From Gilvimarinus xylanilyticus (lineage in GTDB: Bacteria > Pseudomonadota > Gammaproteobacteria > Pseudomonadales > Cellvibrionaceae): a DNA stretch of 64,000 bases. Positions 7,936 through 18,328 of the stretch are shown in pieces. How positions within the stretch are numbered: the stretch's first letter is position 1; every line of letters starts with the position of its first letter. The notes below the pieces were generated by a model. The model ran no database searches. It saw only the letters and a program-made list of their open reading frames with translations, and was not told the origin of the DNA. Position numbers and translations under genes: made by a program. The stretch is from NCBI RefSeq assembly GCF_024195295.1, contig NZ_JAMFTH010000008.1, positions 1-64,000 on the forward strand, written 5' to 3'.

Positions 7936-9063
7936 CTAACGGGCGTTAGCGTGGGGGTTCTTGATTTTGCGCTTGCGGCGCCTGTTGGGGCGCGCCTGCT
8001 GCGCCAGGGCCCACTGGATATGTTCATTGACGAGTTCGCCGTGTTGCCCCAGACGGGCCTGCAGGGCGTCGATAATGTCTGGACGAGTGGGAGCATTGCC
8101 CAGGCCCACCGCTAAGTTGCGCAGCCAGCGCTGGTAGCCAATACGGCGGATCGCCGAGCCCTCAGTGTTTTTGAGAAATTCCGCCTCACTCCATTTGAAC
8201 AGGGTTAACAGGTCGCTGTTGTCCAGTCCGTGGCGGGGTAAAAAGTCGGTCTCGCAGGTGGGTTTGGCGTATTTGTTCCAGGGGCAGATGGCCTGGCAGT
8301 CATCGCAGCCGAACACCCGGTTGCCCATGGGTTCGCGAAACTCCTCGGGGATGGCGCCTTTGAGCTCAATCGTCAGGTACGAAATACAGCGCCGTGCGTC
8401 CAGAGTGTAGGGCTCTGGGAAGGCGTCGGTGGGGCACACCTTTAAGCAGGCGGTGCATTCACCGCAGCGGTTGGGTTGCTCGCTTTTATCGATGGGCAGG
8501 GGTAAGTAGGTAAACAGCTCCCCCAGAAAAAACCAGCTGCCGGCGCTGTCGTTAAGAATCAGCGTATGCTTGCCGGTCCAGCCCAGGCCTGCTTTATCGG
8601 CCAGCGGGCGCTCCAGTACCGGGGCGCTGTCCACAAAGGGGCGCATTTGTCGCTCGCCGTTGGGTTTGAGTTCATCGGGCAGTGCGTTTTCGATTTTTTT
8701 AGCGAGCGTTGCCAAGCGTTTGCGAATTAATTTGTGGTAGTCGCGCCCCAGGGCGTAGCGCGAGACATAGGCTTTGTCGGCATCTTTTAATACTTTGATT
8801 TGTGCGGTATCGCCGGGCAAATAGTCCAGGCGCGCCGAAATCACCCGCGCGGTGCCGGGCACCAATTCGGCGGGGCGTGAGCGTTTATTGCCGTGTTCGC
8901 CCATCCACTGCATCTCACCCTGGTAGCCCTTGGCTAGCCACTCTTGCAGGCCGGGCTCGTGGGCGGACAGGTCGGCATCGGTTATGCCAATCTGCTGGAA
9001 GCCCAGTTCGCGCCCCCAGCGCTTAATGTCGCGGGCCAGTTGGTGGTAGTCAAAGTCGCTCAA
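7936..9063 (-). CDS. queG: Epoxyqueuosine reductase QueG
   Basis: Last step of queuosine synthesis: cobalamin-dependent reduction of epoxyqueuosine in tRNA. Two 4Fe-4S cluster motifs are clear, CGECTACLKVCPTDAF and CDDCQAICPWNK, with a catalytic/cobalamin region in the N-terminal half. I chose the TTG start at 9063 because GGAGA sits 7 nt upstream and it gives 375 residues, close to E. coli QueG (379). The longer frame from a GTG at 9132 lacks a Shine-Dalgarno and would add residues in the nnr promoter region. The C-terminus is basic and arginine-rich. Divergent from nnr. Confidence 0.93.
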   Translation of the reverse strand: MSDFDYHQLARDIKRWGRELGFQQIGITDADLSAHEPGLQEWLAKGYQGEMQWMGEHGNKRSRPAELVPGTARVISARLDYLPGDTAQIKVLKDADKAYVSRYALGRDYHKLIRKRLATLAKKIENALPDELKPNGERQMRPFVDSAPVLERPLADKAGLGWTGKHTLILNDSAGSWFFLGELFTYLPLPIDKSEQPNRCGECTACLKVCPTDAFPEPYTLDARRCISYLTIELKGAIPEEFREPMGNRVFGCDDCQAICPWNKYAKPTCETDFLPRHGLDNSDLLTLFKWSEAEFLKNTEGSAIRRIGYQRWLRNLAVGLGNAPTRPDIIDALQARLGQHGELVNEHIQWALAQQARPNRRRKRKIKNPHANAR

Positions 9064-9143
9064 GCGATCTCCGGTTGGGTGTCGTGGATCAAAGTCCTTA
9101 TAATACCTGTCATATACACTCAGATCACACACCGGACGTTTTT

Positions 9144-10625
9144 ATGACCGCCAAGCAGTTGTACACCGCCGCCCAGGTTCGCGCCCTAGACAGCGCCTTT
9201 ATTGCCTCGGGCACCCCGGCGACCCAATTAATGAAGCGCGCCGGGCGCGCCGCCTTTGAAGCCCTACTGGAACGCTGGAGTCACCCCGAAGAGATTACCG
9301 TGTACTGCGGTAGCGGCAATAACGCCGGCGATGGCTTTGTCGTAGCCGCACTGGCCGCTGCCCAGCGCATTCCGGTGAACGTGGTGCTCTTGGGCGATGA
9401 GGAAAAGTTTAGTGAGGCCGCTCAGGCCGCCTACCAGTACGCCCGCCAAGAGGGGGTGATTGTGATGCCGCCGGGCCCCGCGCCCACCAGCGGGGTCATC
9501 GTTGACGCGCTTTTAGGTACCGGAATCAGTGGGGAAGTCCGCCCCGAGTACCGTCAGGTTATCGAGCAAATCAACGCCAGTGGCCTGCCGGTGGTGGCGC
9601 TGGATATCCCCTCGGGCCTCAATGCCGATACCGGCGCCGAGTGCGGCCTGGCGGTAAAAGCGGGGCTGACGGTCAGCTTTATTGGTTTAAAGCGCGGTCT
9701 GCTGACAGGGCGCGGTCCGGCCCTGTGCGGCGAGCTGGTGTTTGATGATTTGGGTGCCCCAGAATTTATTTACGAGCAGGTGCAAAGCGATATCACCTGG
9801 CCCGAGTACGCCGAGTTACGTGCGCGTTTGCCCGCGCGCGAGGCGGATGCCCACAAAGGGCATTTTGGTCATGTCATGGTTATTGGCGGCGACACCGGTC
9901 GCGGCGGAGCAGCGCTTATGGCCGCCGAGGCCGCGGCCCGCACCGGCGCCGGCTTGGTTAGCCTGGCTACCCGGCCCGAGCATGTGGGCGCCGCTTTAGC
10001 GCGCCGCCCCGAGGTGATGACTTGCGGGGTGATTTCGGGGCAAGAGTTGGAGCCCTGGCTCGAGCGCCCCTCGGTACTGGTGGTGGGGCCGGGTTTGGGC
10101 GACTCGCCCTGGTCCGAGCAAATGCTGCAACAGGCACTGGCCAGTGGCTTGCCCCTGGTGTTGGATGCCGACGCGCTCAATTTGATCGCTGCCGGTCGTT
10201 TATGGCGCGAGGGCGATACCCGCGATAACTGGATTTTAACTCCTCATCCCGGCGAGGCAGGGCGGTTGTTAAAAACTGACACCGCCTCGGTCCAGCAAGA
10301 TCGCTTTGCTGCCGTGCAGCAACTGCAACAAAATTATGGCGGCGCGGTCATTTTAAAAGGCGCGGGCTCGCTGGTGGCTGCGGCTGATACGCCTGTGCAG
10401 ATAATCACCGCCGGTAACCCGGGCATGGCCTCGGGCGGTATGGGCGATGTGCTCAGTGGGATTTTAGGTGCATTGCTGGCGCAAAAAATGAGTCCCGCCG
10501 ATGCCGCCGCCCTGGGCGCCAGCCTGCACGCTCACGCCGCCGACTTGGCCGTCGAAGAGCACGGCCAGGTGAGTTTGCTGGCCACCGATTTACTGGATTA
10601 TCTGGGAGCATTGCTGGGTGACTGA
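9144..10625 (+). CDS. nnr: Bifunctional NAD(P)H-hydrate epimerase / ADP-dependent dehydratase
   Basis: Metabolite-repair enzyme of about 493 residues that restores NADH and NADPH from their hydrated forms. The N-terminal YjeF_N epimerase half has CGSGNNAGDGFVVA and DALLGTGISGEVR. The C-terminal carbohydrate-kinase-like dehydratase half has GHVMVIGGD, GPGLGDSPW, DADALNLIA, LTPHPGEAGRLL and GNPGMASGGMGDVLSG. The ATG at 9144 begins the conserved TAKQLYTAAQVRALD; the frame upstream overlaps queG and is not needed. It overlaps tsaE by 8 bp, so translation is likely coupled. Confidence 0.96.
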   Translation: MTAKQLYTAAQVRALDSAFIASGTPATQLMKRAGRAAFEALLERWSHPEEITVYCGSGNNAGDGFVVAALAAAQRIPVNVVLLGDEEKFSEAAQAAYQYARQEGVIVMPPGPAPTSGVIVDALLGTGISGEVRPEYRQVIEQINASGLPVVALDIPSGLNADTGAECGLAVKAGLTVSFIGLKRGLLTGRGPALCGELVFDDLGAPEFIYEQVQSDITWPEYAELRARLPAREADAHKGHFGHVMVIGGDTGRGGAALMAAEAAARTGAGLVSLATRPEHVGAALARRPEVMTCGVISGQELEPWLERPSVLVVGPGLGDSPWSEQMLQQALASGLPLVLDADALNLIAAGRLWREGDTRDNWILTPHPGEAGRLLKTDTASVQQDRFAAVQQLQQNYGGAVILKGAGSLVAAADTPVQIITAGNPGMASGGMGDVLSGILGALLAQKMSPADAAALGASLHAHAADLAVEEHGQVSLLATDLLDYLGALLGD

Positions 10626-11094
10626 GTGGTCCACTTTTTTACCGGATGAATCTGCCACCGTGGCTGCCGGTGCACGCCTGGGGCGCGCCATGGGGGCGGG
10701 GGGTGATTTGCTCACGGTTCATTTGTGCGGCGATTTGGGCGCGGGTAAAACCACTTTTACGCGCGGGGTGTTGTCGTACTTTGGCCATTCAGGTGCGGTT
10801 AAAAGTCCCACTTATACCCTGGTAGAAGTTTACGAGCTGCCCGCTCGCACGGTGTATCACTTTGACCTCTACCGCCTGGGCGACCCCGAAGAGCTGGAAT
10901 ATATGGGTATCCGCGATTATTTTGTTCCCGGCAGCGTCAGTTTGATCGAATGGCCCAGTCGGGGCGAGGGCGTGCTGCCGCCGCCGGATCTGGTGGCGAC
11001 GCTCAAGGTGCAAGATGGCGGCCGAATTGTTAAGCTAGAGGCCAGCTCTGATGCGGGCGCTGCGCTGATTGAGCGAATAAAAACAGATGAATGA
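10618..11094 (+). CDS. tsaE: tRNA threonylcarbamoyladenosine ATPase TsaE
   Basis: Small P-loop ATPase that works with TsaB, TsaC and TsaD in forming t6A37 in ANN-decoding tRNAs. Walker A is GDLGAGKTTFTRG near residue 40, followed by SPTYTLVEVYE and the HFDLYRL block, all typical of the family. Length 158 against about 153 in E. coli. The GTG start overlaps the end of nnr by 8 bp. Confidence 0.96.
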   Translation: MTEWSTFLPDESATVAAGARLGRAMGAGGDLLTVHLCGDLGAGKTTFTRGVLSYFGHSGAVKSPTYTLVEVYELPARTVYHFDLYRLGDPEELEYMGIRDYFVPGSVSLIEWPSRGEGVLPPPDLVATLKVQDGGRIVKLEASSDAGAALIERIKTDE

Positions 11095-11106
11095 GCTGAA
11101 ACATCT

Positions 11107-12453
11107 ATGGCCCCAGCCAGTATGAAAAAAGGCGTTTGCGTTCTGCTGCTCGGCCTTGTGCTTCTGAGCGGTCTCGCCGGGGCTGCTACTCAGGTCGAGG
11201 GTGTGCGTCTGTGGCGCGCGCCGGATCACACCCGCTTGGTGTTCGATTTATCCGATGCCGCCGAACACACTCTGTTTACTCTGGAGGGGCCAGAGCGGGT
11301 CGTGATTGATGTCAGTAATACCCGCTTTAAGGCCGATTTTGCCTCGCTTAATTTAAGCGAAACCCCGATTAAAAATATTCGCCATTCACCGCGCAACGGC
11401 ACCGACCTGCGGGTGGTGCTGGATTTAGCCGTCAAGGTTAACCCCGACAGTTTCTTTTTGCATCGCCAGGCGGGCTCGTCGGATCGCTTGGTGGTGGATT
11501 TAAAAGATTTGCAGCCCAAGCCCGAACAGGGGCCGCCGCCGGTTACGGTGCCCGAGGTGGAGGGCAGCAAGCGGGATATTATTATCGCTATTGATGCCGG
11601 TCACGGCGGCGAAGACCCGGGTGCCCTGGGGCCAAACGGTCTGCGCGAAAAAGACGTAGTCATGGCGATATCCAAATCGCTGGTGGATAAGTTGAACGCC
11701 CAGCCGGGTTACACCGCTAAACTGGTGCGCACCGGCGATTACTATGTAGCCCTGCGCGAGCGCCGCAATATCGCCCGGCGGATGCAGGCGGACCTGTTTA
11801 TGTCGATTCACGCCGATGCCTTTACCAAACCCTCGGCTCGAGGCGCGTCGGTATTCGCTCTGTCTAACAGCGGCGCCACCAGTGAAATGGCCCGCTTTCT
11901 CGCCCAGCGCGAGAACGAATCGGATTTGATTGGCGGGGTAGGTAGTGTCAGCTTAGAGGACAAGGACGAAGTGCTGGCCGGTGTGCTGGTGGATTTGTCC
12001 ATGACTGCCACCCTGGGGGCCAGTTTGCAGGTCGGTGACTATGTGCTCAAATCCATGGGGCAGATGGCGCATCTGCATAAACACCAAGTTGAGCAGGCGG
12101 GTTTTGCGGTGCTTAAATCCCCCGATGTGCCGTCCATTTTGGTGGAGACGGGATTTATCTCTAACCCCACCGAGGCGAAAAACCTGGGCAGTCGCAACTA
12201 TCGCAATAAACTTGCCGATCAGTTGGTCTCGGGGGTAAAGCAGTATTTTTATCAGCATCCCCCAGCGGGTACTTTGCTGGCCTGGAAAAAACAAAACGGC
12301 GGTGTCGAGACCGAGTACACCATTGGCCGGGGCGACACCTTGAGCGAGATTGCCAAGCGCTTTAACATCAGTGTCAGTCGCCTGCGCCAGCACAACGGCC
12401 TGGATAATCATGTAATTCAGGTGGGACAGGTGCTGCGCATCCCAACCTCTTAA
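11107..12453 (+). CDS. amiB: N-acetylmuramoyl-L-alanine amidase (AMIN - Amidase_3 - LysM)
   Basis: Periplasmic zinc amidase that splits septal peptidoglycan during daughter-cell separation. Domains in order: signal peptide (residues 1-27), AMIN targeting domain (about 30-125), Amidase_3 domain (about 155-385) with zinc ligands in [12 protein letters not shown], a later His in SIHADA and catalytic Glu in [11 protein letters not shown], then one LysM repeat (about 402-446; [24 protein letters not shown]). Named after the same-position gene in Pseudomonas; AmiC would be equally valid by domains. An alternative ATG at 11122 would shorten only the start of the signal peptide. Lies between tsaE and mutL, as in relatives. 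Confidence 0.93.
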   Translation: MAPASMKKGVCVLLLGLVLLSGLAGAATQVEGVRLWRAPDHTRLVFDLSDAAEHTLFTLEGPERVVIDVSNTRFKADFASLNLSETPIKNIRHSPRNGTDLRVVLDLAVKVNPDSFFLHRQAGSSDRLVVDLKDLQPKPEQGPPPVTVPEVEGSKRDIIIAIDAGHGGEDPGALGPNGLREKDVVMAISKSLVDKLNAQPGYTAKLVRTGDYYVALRERRNIARRMQADLFMSIHADAFTKPSARGASVFALSNSGATSEMARFLAQRENESDLIGGVGSVSLEDKDEVLAGVLVDLSMTATLGASLQVGDYVLKSMGQMAHLHKHQVEQAGFAVLKSPDVPSILVETGFISNPTEAKNLGSRNYRNKLADQLVSGVKQYFYQHPPAGTLLAWKKQNGGVETEYTIGRGDTLSEIAKRFNISVSRLRQHNGLDNHVIQVGQVLRIPTS

Positions 12454-12467
12454 AATCAGAAGTATTC

Positions 12468-14330
12468 ATGTCAAAAATTAAGCTGTTAAGCCCGCGCCTC
12501 GCCAACCAAATTGCCGCTGGTGAGGTGGTCGAGCGTCCCTCGTCGGTCATTAAAGAGCTGTTGGAAAACAGTCTGGACGCCGGCGCCACCCGCTTGGAGG
12601 TGGATGTTGAGGACGGCGGGGTAAAGCTGATGCGGGTGCGCGACAATGGTTCGGGCATTGATAAAGAAGACCTGGCCATGGCCCTGTCGCGTCACGCCAC
12701 CAGCAAAATTACCGATCTGGATGATCTAGAGGCTGTGGCGACCCTGGGGTTTCGCGGCGAGGCGCTGGCCAGTATCAGCTCGGTGGCGCGTCTGGCGCTC
12801 ACCAGTGCGACCGACGAGTCGGGGGCGGGCTGGCAGGTAACTGCCGCCGGGCGCGATATGGAAACCGAGATGGCGCCCGCGCCTCACCCACAGGGCGCGA
12901 CGGTAGAGGTACGCGACCTGTTTTTTAACACCCCCGCCCGACGCAAATTTTTGCGCACCGAAAAAACCGAATTTAACCATTTGGAAGATGTGGTTAAGCG
13001 CCTCGCCCTGTCGCGCTACGATGTGACTTTTAGCCTGCGCCACAACGGTCGAGCGATTCACAATTGGCGCGGCGCCGCCAGTCAGCCCGAGCGCGAGCGC
13101 CGGGTGGCCCAGGTGTGCGGCCCGGCGTTTATGGATAATGCCGTGCATCTGGATATCGAGCGCAGTGGCTTGAGGCTGTGGGGCTGGGTCGCACTGCCGA
13201 CCTTTTCCCGCTCGCAAGCCGATTTGCAGCACTTTTACGTTAATGGTCGCTCTATTCGCGACAAGCTGGTGAGCCACGCGGTGCGCCAGGCGTATCAGGA
13301 TGTGCTCTACCACGGCCGCCACCCGGCGTTTGTGTTGTATCTTGAGGTGGATCCGGCCACGGTGGATGTGAATGTGCACCCCACCAAGCACGAAGTGCGG
13401 TTTCGCGACGGCCGCACGGTGCACAATTTTATTTTCAGCTCGCTGCACCACGCGCTGGCCGAAGTCTCTCCCGGCGAGCGGCTGGATCATCAGGCGCAGC
13501 AGCAGTATCAGCGCCCGCGCGACGATGCGCCGGGGCAAATGTCACAGCAGGCGCCCATGGCTTTGGCGGGCGCCTCGGCAGGCGCCGAGCGGCCTAGCGG
13601 CGACTGGCGGCAAAATTATTTTCCCGCCGCTATGCAGGCTTCTCAGGAAGCTGCGGTGGCCGAGGCGCCGCCCCCTCAGGCGTATCCGCCCCAAAGCGCC
13701 GGATCGCGTCCGGTCATGGCGGATTTATCGGCGGGCGAGGGTGAAATTCCACCGCTGGGGTTTGCCATTGCTCAGCTGAAAGGCATTTATATCCTGGCGG
13801 AAAATGCCCAGGGGCTGATTATTGTGGATATGCACGCGGCCCACGAGCGCATCACCTACGAGCGAATGAAGACGGCATTTTCCGGGGGCAGCATTCAGGC
13901 GCAGCCGCTCCTGGTGCCGGTGACGCTCGCCGTCAGTGAAAAAGAAGCCGCCTGCGCCGAAGAGCACCCGGAGACCTTCGCCACCCTGGGTTTCGAGGTG
14001 CAGCGCGCCGGGCCCGAATCGCTGCTGATTCGCCAAATTCCCTCTATTTTGCACGGCGCCAAGGTGGACCAGCTGGTGCGCGACGTGCTGGCCGATTTGA
14101 TTGAGCACGGCACCAGCGAGCGTTTGGCGCACCATGTGAATGAAATTCTCTCGACCATGGCCTGTCACGGCTCGGTGCGGGCCAACCGCAAGTTGACCAT
14201 TGCCGAAATGAACGCCCTGCTGCGGGATATGGAAGCCACCGAGCGCAGTGGCCAGTGCAATCACGGTCGTCCCACCTGGACCCTGCAGTCGCTGGACGAG
14301 CTGGACAAGCTCTTTATGCGCGGGCAATAG
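12468..14330 (+). CDS. mutL: DNA mismatch repair protein MutL
   Basis: GHKL ATPase that links MutS mismatch recognition to strand removal. N-terminal motifs: [27 protein letters not shown] and GFRGEAL. A proline/alanine/glutamine-rich linker (about 340-425) precedes the C-terminal dimerisation domain. That domain carries [12 protein letters not shown], matching the HA(x2)E(x4)E metal-binding endonuclease motif, plus [13 protein letters not shown] and CNHGRPTW. This is the nicking MutL type of Pseudomonas, in contrast to the E. coli type that relies on MutH. Length 620. miaA begins one base after its stop. Confidence 0.97.
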   Translation: MSKIKLLSPRLANQIAAGEVVERPSSVIKELLENSLDAGATRLEVDVEDGGVKLMRVRDNGSGIDKEDLAMALSRHATSKITDLDDLEAVATLGFRGEALASISSVARLALTSATDESGAGWQVTAAGRDMETEMAPAPHPQGATVEVRDLFFNTPARRKFLRTEKTEFNHLEDVVKRLALSRYDVTFSLRHNGRAIHNWRGAASQPERERRVAQVCGPAFMDNAVHLDIERSGLRLWGWVALPTFSRSQADLQHFYVNGRSIRDKLVSHAVRQAYQDVLYHGRHPAFVLYLEVDPATVDVNVHPTKHEVRFRDGRTVHNFIFSSLHHALAEVSPGERLDHQAQQQYQRPRDDAPGQMSQQAPMALAGASAGAERPSGDWRQNYFPAAMQASQEAAVAEAPPPQAYPPQSAGSRPVMADLSAGEGEIPPLGFAIAQLKGIYILAENAQGLIIVDMHAAHERITYERMKTAFSGGSIQAQPLLVPVTLAVSEKEAACAEEHPETFATLGFEVQRAGPESLLIRQIPSILHGAKVDQLVRDVLADLIEHGTSERLAHHVNEILSTMACHGSVRANRKLTIAEMNALLRDMEATERSGQCNHGRPTWTLQSLDELDKLFMRGQ

Positions 14331-14331
14331 G

Positions 14332-15309
14332 ATGAGCGCCTGGACCGCAGACGAAAAACCGCCCGTGTATCTGCTGATGGGGCCCACCGCCTCGGGTAAA
14401 ACCAACCTCGCCTGTGAGCTGCACGAACGCTTGCCGGTGGATCTGGTTAGCGTTGACTCCACCTTGGTGTACCGGGGCATGGATATTGGCACCGCTAAGC
14501 CCAGTGCAGAAGAACAAGCCCGGGCGCCGCACCGGTTGCTGGATATTCGCGATCCGGCCGACCCTTATTCCGCCGCTGACTTTGTTGCCGATGCCGAGCG
14601 CGAAATCGCCGACATTCACGCCGCCGGACGTATCCCCCTACTGGTGGGCGGCACCATGCTCTACTTTAAAGCCCTATTGGATGGTCTAGCCCCCATGCCG
14701 GCAGCCGACCCAGTGGTGCGCGAGCGCATTGAGCGCGATGCCCGTGAACACGGCTGGCCCTATATTCACCAGCAACTGGCCCAGGTAGATCCCGAGTGCG
14801 CCGCCGAAATACACCCCAATCATTCCCAGCGCTTATCCCGCGCGCTGGAAGTGTATTTAAGCTCGGGCGAGACTATGACCGAGTTGCGGGCGCGGCAAAG
14901 GCGCGAGCAGGGCCCGACGTTTAACGATCGCTTTAGTGTGACTCAATTAGCTATTGCACCCCGTGATCGAAAAATCCTGCACCGGCGTATTGAACAGCGA
15001 TTTACTACCATGGTCGAAGCGGGGCTGGTGGATGAAGTGGCGGCACTTTATAACCGCGGCGACTTGAGTGAAGATCTTCCCGCGATTCGGGCGGTGGGCT
15101 ATCGCCAGGTGTGGGACTACCTTGCAGGGCGCTGCAGTTTGGATGAGGCCATCGAGCGCGGCATTATTGCCACCCGCCAGTTAGCCAAGCGGCAATTTAC
15201 ATGGCTTAACGGTTGGCCCGGGGTAAATTGGGTTTTTACCGAAAATGAGACGGGTAAAACGTTAAAGATCGAAGAAATTGTGCGATTTAGCTTGAAATAT
15301 CTGCCATAG
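14332..15309 (+). CDS. miaA: tRNA dimethylallyltransferase MiaA
   Basis: Adds the dimethylallyl group to A37 of UNN-decoding tRNAs. P-loop [11 protein letters not shown] near residue 18, [16 protein letters not shown] substrate motif, [14 protein letters not shown] and late [11 protein letters not shown]. Length 325, typical. Start ATG at 14332, one base after the mutL stop; the longer open frame lies inside mutL. Its position upstream of hfq is the classic miaA-hfq-hflX order, in which hfq promoters often lie within miaA. Confidence 0.97.
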   Translation: MSAWTADEKPPVYLLMGPTASGKTNLACELHERLPVDLVSVDSTLVYRGMDIGTAKPSAEEQARAPHRLLDIRDPADPYSAADFVADAEREIADIHAAGRIPLLVGGTMLYFKALLDGLAPMPAADPVVRERIERDAREHGWPYIHQQLAQVDPECAAEIHPNHSQRLSRALEVYLSSGETMTELRARQRREQGPTFNDRFSVTQLAIAPRDRKILHRRIEQRFTTMVEAGLVDEVAALYNRGDLSEDLPAIRAVGYRQVWDYLAGRCSLDEAIERGIIATRQLAKRQFTWLNGWPGVNWVFTENETGKTLKIEEIVRFSLKYLP

Positions 15310-15429
15310 GGGGCCATATAATACAACTGTGAGAATCCTAGTCAGTTTTTCATGCTTTCCTCGCCCCCTTTCGGGCCGTATTGGTTAGAAAGATTTAGGC
15401 GTATTTTTATTATCAAAAGGAGAACAAAG

Positions 15430-15696
15430 ATGTCAAAAGGGCATAGCTTACAAGACCCTTACTTGAACGTGCTGCGTAAAGAGCGTGTTCCGGTATCCAT
15501 TTACCTGGTAAATGGCATTAAGCTGCAGGGCCAGGTCGAGTCATTCGACCAGTTTGTGGTGCTGCTGAAAAACACCGTCAGTCAAATGGTTTATAAGCAC
15601 GCTATTTCGACTGTGGTGCCTTCGCGCGCTGTTCGCGTACCGCTCTTAAACCCCGCTGCTGAGGGTGAAGACGGTGGCGAAGCTCAGGGCGAGTAA
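15430..15696 (+). CDS. hfq: RNA-binding protein Hfq
   Basis: Hexameric Sm-like chaperone for small-RNA/mRNA pairing. Sm1 and Sm2 motifs are intact: [27 protein letters not shown], then [21 protein letters not shown]. Length 88, with a short acidic C-terminal tail. The ATG at 15430 follows AGGAGA at an ideal distance; the upstream in-frame extension is not conserved in the family. A 120-bp gap from miaA may hold its own promoter. Confidence 0.98.
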   Translation: MSKGHSLQDPYLNVLRKERVPVSIYLVNGIKLQGQVESFDQFVVLLKNTVSQMVYKHAISTVVPSRAVRVPLLNPAAEGEDGGEAQGE

Positions 15697-15713
15697 TTCC
15701 ACGAGGTAAGTCA

Positions 15714-17036
15714 TTGTTTTTTGATCGACCCGATTCAGGTGAGCTGGCAGTGCTGGTTCATCTGGAGCTCTCCAGCGGGCAAGAGCCCGAAGATCCACGC
15801 GAATTTGAAGAACTTGTTCTGTCTGCCGGGGGCGACCCTGTGGCTATGGTAGGCGGTCAGCGCGACACTCCCCACGCCAAGTACTTTGTCGGTACCGGCA
15901 AGCTGCAAGAACTGCAGGGGCTGGTTGAAGAGCACCGCGCAGAACTGGTTATTTTTAATCACACCCTAAGTCCCTCGCAAGAGCGCAACCTGGAAACCGC
16001 CCTTAAGTGTCGGGTGTTGGACCGTACCGGTCTGATTCTGGATATTTTTGCCCAGCGCGCCCGTACCTTTGAAGGTAAATTGCAGGTCGAGCTGGCACAG
16101 CTTCGGCATATGTCGACGCGTTTGGTGCGCGGCTGGACTCACCTTGAGCGGCAAAAAGGGGGTATTGGCCTGCGCGGCCCAGGTGAGACCCAGCTGGAAA
16201 CCGACCGCCGCTTGTTGCGCGGACGTATCTCCAGCATCGAGAAGCGCCTGTCAAAGGTGCGTACCCAGCGTGAACAGGGGCGTCGCTCGCGCCAGCGGGC
16301 ATCCATCCCTACCGTGTCGCTGGTGGGCTACACCAACGCCGGTAAATCCACCCTGTTCAATAATATCACCGGCGAAGACGTCTACGCCGAAGATCAATTG
16401 TTCGCCACCCTGGACCCCACCATGCGGCGGGTTGAGCTGGACGATATCGGTGCGGTGATTCTGGCCGATACGGTGGGCTTTATCAGCCACTTGCCTCACA
16501 AGTTGGTTGAGGCATTTCGCGCCACGCTCGAGGAGGCCAGCAACGCCAGCTTACTGTTGCATGTGATTGATGCCGCTGCCGATGAGCGGATGCACTACAT
16601 CGAGCAGGTGGATGAGGTGCTGGGCGAGATTGGTGCTGGCGAGCTCCCGCAGCTGCGGGTGTTTAACAAAATCGATCTGCTTAATATGGAGCCGCGTATT
16701 GACCGCGACGACGAGGGCGCGCCGATTGCGGTGTGGTTGTCGGCGCAAACCGGTGCCGGGGTTGAGTTGCTCTATCAGGCCATTACCGAGTTGGTGGGCG
16801 AAGAGATGATCGAGGGCGAGCTGATTCTGGCGCCCACCGATGGTCGCTTGCGCGCCCGATTGTTTGAGCAGCATGCGGTGGGCGAGGAAAGCTACCGCGA
16901 AGATGGCTGCAGTATTGTCTCGTTGCGCATTCCCTACAGTGATTTTATGCGCATCTTGAGTGGGCTGAATCTCAGTTTTGCCGAACTTGAATGGCACGGC
17001 GAAGCCCCCGAGGATTATCAGGCGGCTGGGTTCTAG
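15714..17036 (+). CDS. hflX: Ribosome-associated GTPase HflX
   Basis: GTPase that splits stalled or heat-damaged 70S ribosomes. N-terminal HflX domain, a coiled-coil connector (about residues 160-190), then the G domain with G1 GYTNAGKSTLFN near residue 205, G3 DTVGFISHLP and G4 NKIDL. The start is a TTG with GAGG seven bases upstream; starts of the form xFFDR/xFFER are usual for Pseudomonas-type HflX. 17 bp downstream of hfq, so probably co-transcribed with it. Confidence 0.96.
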   Translation: MFFDRPDSGELAVLVHLELSSGQEPEDPREFEELVLSAGGDPVAMVGGQRDTPHAKYFVGTGKLQELQGLVEEHRAELVIFNHTLSPSQERNLETALKCRVLDRTGLILDIFAQRARTFEGKLQVELAQLRHMSTRLVRGWTHLERQKGGIGLRGPGETQLETDRRLLRGRISSIEKRLSKVRTQREQGRRSRQRASIPTVSLVGYTNAGKSTLFNNITGEDVYAEDQLFATLDPTMRRVELDDIGAVILADTVGFISHLPHKLVEAFRATLEEASNASLLLHVIDAAADERMHYIEQVDEVLGEIGAGELPQLRVFNKIDLLNMEPRIDRDDEGAPIAVWLSAQTGAGVELLYQAITELVGEEMIEGELILAPTDGRLRARLFEQHAVGEESYREDGCSIVSLRIPYSDFMRILSGLNLSFAELEWHGEAPEDYQAAGF

Positions 17037-17182
17037 CAATCCATTCACTCGTTCTTTAGGTGCAAAATACGATAGCCGGCGCAAGTGTTTGGACAGGACA
17101 CGAGCCGGTGCTAGAATTGCGCCAGCACAATAAACGGCGGGCTGATCGGTCCGCCGCATTCTTACGATAACGGAGTTTACCT

Positions 17183-18328
17183 ATGGCCTGGAATGAACCG
17201 GGAGGCGGGGATAAAGATCCCTGGGGCAATCGCAATAATGACGGTCCGCCAGATTTGGATGAAGCGCTGAAAAAGCTGCAGCAAAAGCTGGGCGGTATTT
17301 TCGGCGGTAAATCCGGCGGCAATGGCAATGGAGGCACCGGCGGCAAAGGTTTTGCGTCTCTGTTTGTCGCCGTTGGCGTGATCGCCGCGCTTTTGTATGG
17401 ATTTACCGGGTTTTATCAGGTCGATGAAAAAGAGCGCGCCGTGGTCTTGCAACTGGGTGCGTTTAAAGAAATTAAACAGCCCGGTTTGCGCTGGAACGCA
17501 CCTCTGGTTACCGAGGTGTTCGTCGAGAACGTCACCGAGGAGCGTCAGTACCCCAGCCGCGGCCTAATGCTGACTGAGGATGAAAGTATTGTCGAGCTGC
17601 CGATTACGGTGCAGTACAACGTCAATGACGTAAAGGCCTATGTGCTGAATGTGCGTCAACCCGAAGTCAGCCTGCGTCACGCGGCCGACTCTGCGTTGCG
17701 CCATGTGGTGGGTTCTACCGAGCTGGAACAAGTGCTTTCGGAAGGGCGTGGCAAAATTGCCGATGAAGTCGAGCAGCGTCTGCAGCAGTACCTGGACAGC
17801 TACGGTACTGGCATTCTGGTGCGCGATGTAAATATCCAAGAAGGCCGTCCGCCGGAAGAAGTTCGCGCCGCGTTCGATGACGTAATTAAAGCCAAAGAAG
17901 ACGAAGAGCGCCTGAAAAACGAAGCCCAGGCCTACGCCAATGCCGTGGTGCCTGCCGCCCGTGGTCGCGCCCAGCGGATGCTGGAAGAGGCCGAGGCCTA
18001 TCGCGCCGAAGTGACCAGCCGCGCCGAGGGTGAAACCGCGCGCTTTTTGGACCTCTTGGCCGAGTATGAAAAATTCCCCGAGGTTACCCGCGAGCGTCTG
18101 TACATAGAAACCGTGGAAGAGGTGATGGGCAATGCCTCTAAGGTGTTGGTAGACGTAGAAGGTGGTAACAATATGATGTATCTGCCGCTGGATAAGCTCA
18201 TGCAATCGAGCCAAAGCCAGCAGGGGCAAGCCCGCATTACGGCGGACCAGCTGCGCCAAATTAGCGATGCAGTGGCGCGTCAGTTAGGCCGTACCAACAA
18301 CGCCAATAATTACCGGGAGGGCCGCTAA
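17183..18328 (+). CDS. hflK: FtsH modulator HflK (SPFH/prohibitin family)
   Basis: Membrane-anchored SPFH protein that forms a large cage with HflC around the FtsH protease and tunes degradation of membrane proteins. The cytoplasmic N-terminus is rich in glycine and asparagine (residues 1-55). One transmembrane helix at about 58-80 is followed by the SPFH domain (about 80-260) starting VDEKERAVVLQLGAFKE, a helical region with many Ala/Glu, and a C-terminal Q-rich tail. Length 381. Overlaps hflC by one base. A 146-bp gap separates it from hflX. Confidence 0.97.
   Translation: MAWNEPGGGDKDPWGNRNNDGPPDLDEALKKLQQKLGGIFGGKSGGNGNGGTGGKGFASLFVAVGVIAALLYGFTGFYQVDEKERAVVLQLGAFKEIKQPGLRWNAPLVTEVFVENVTEERQYPSRGLMLTEDESIVELPITVQYNVNDVKAYVLNVRQPEVSLRHAADSALRHVVGSTELEQVLSEGRGKIADEVEQRLQQYLDSYGTGILVRDVNIQEGRPPEEVRAAFDDVIKAKEDEERLKNEAQAYANAVVPAARGRAQRMLEEAEAYRAEVTSRAEGETARFLDLLAEYEKFPEVTRERLYIETVEEVMGNASKVLVDVEGGNNMMYLPLDKLMQSSQSQQGQARITADQLRQISDAVARQLGRTNNANNYREGR

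Noticed and set aside
7934-7951. Terminator of queG (CGCTAAC / GTTAGCG hairpin)
   Set aside because: The hairpin overlaps the last codons and is not followed by a T-run on the minus strand.
12726-13538. 270-codon open frame opposite mutL
   Set aside because: Antisense of a conserved gene with compositional bias only.
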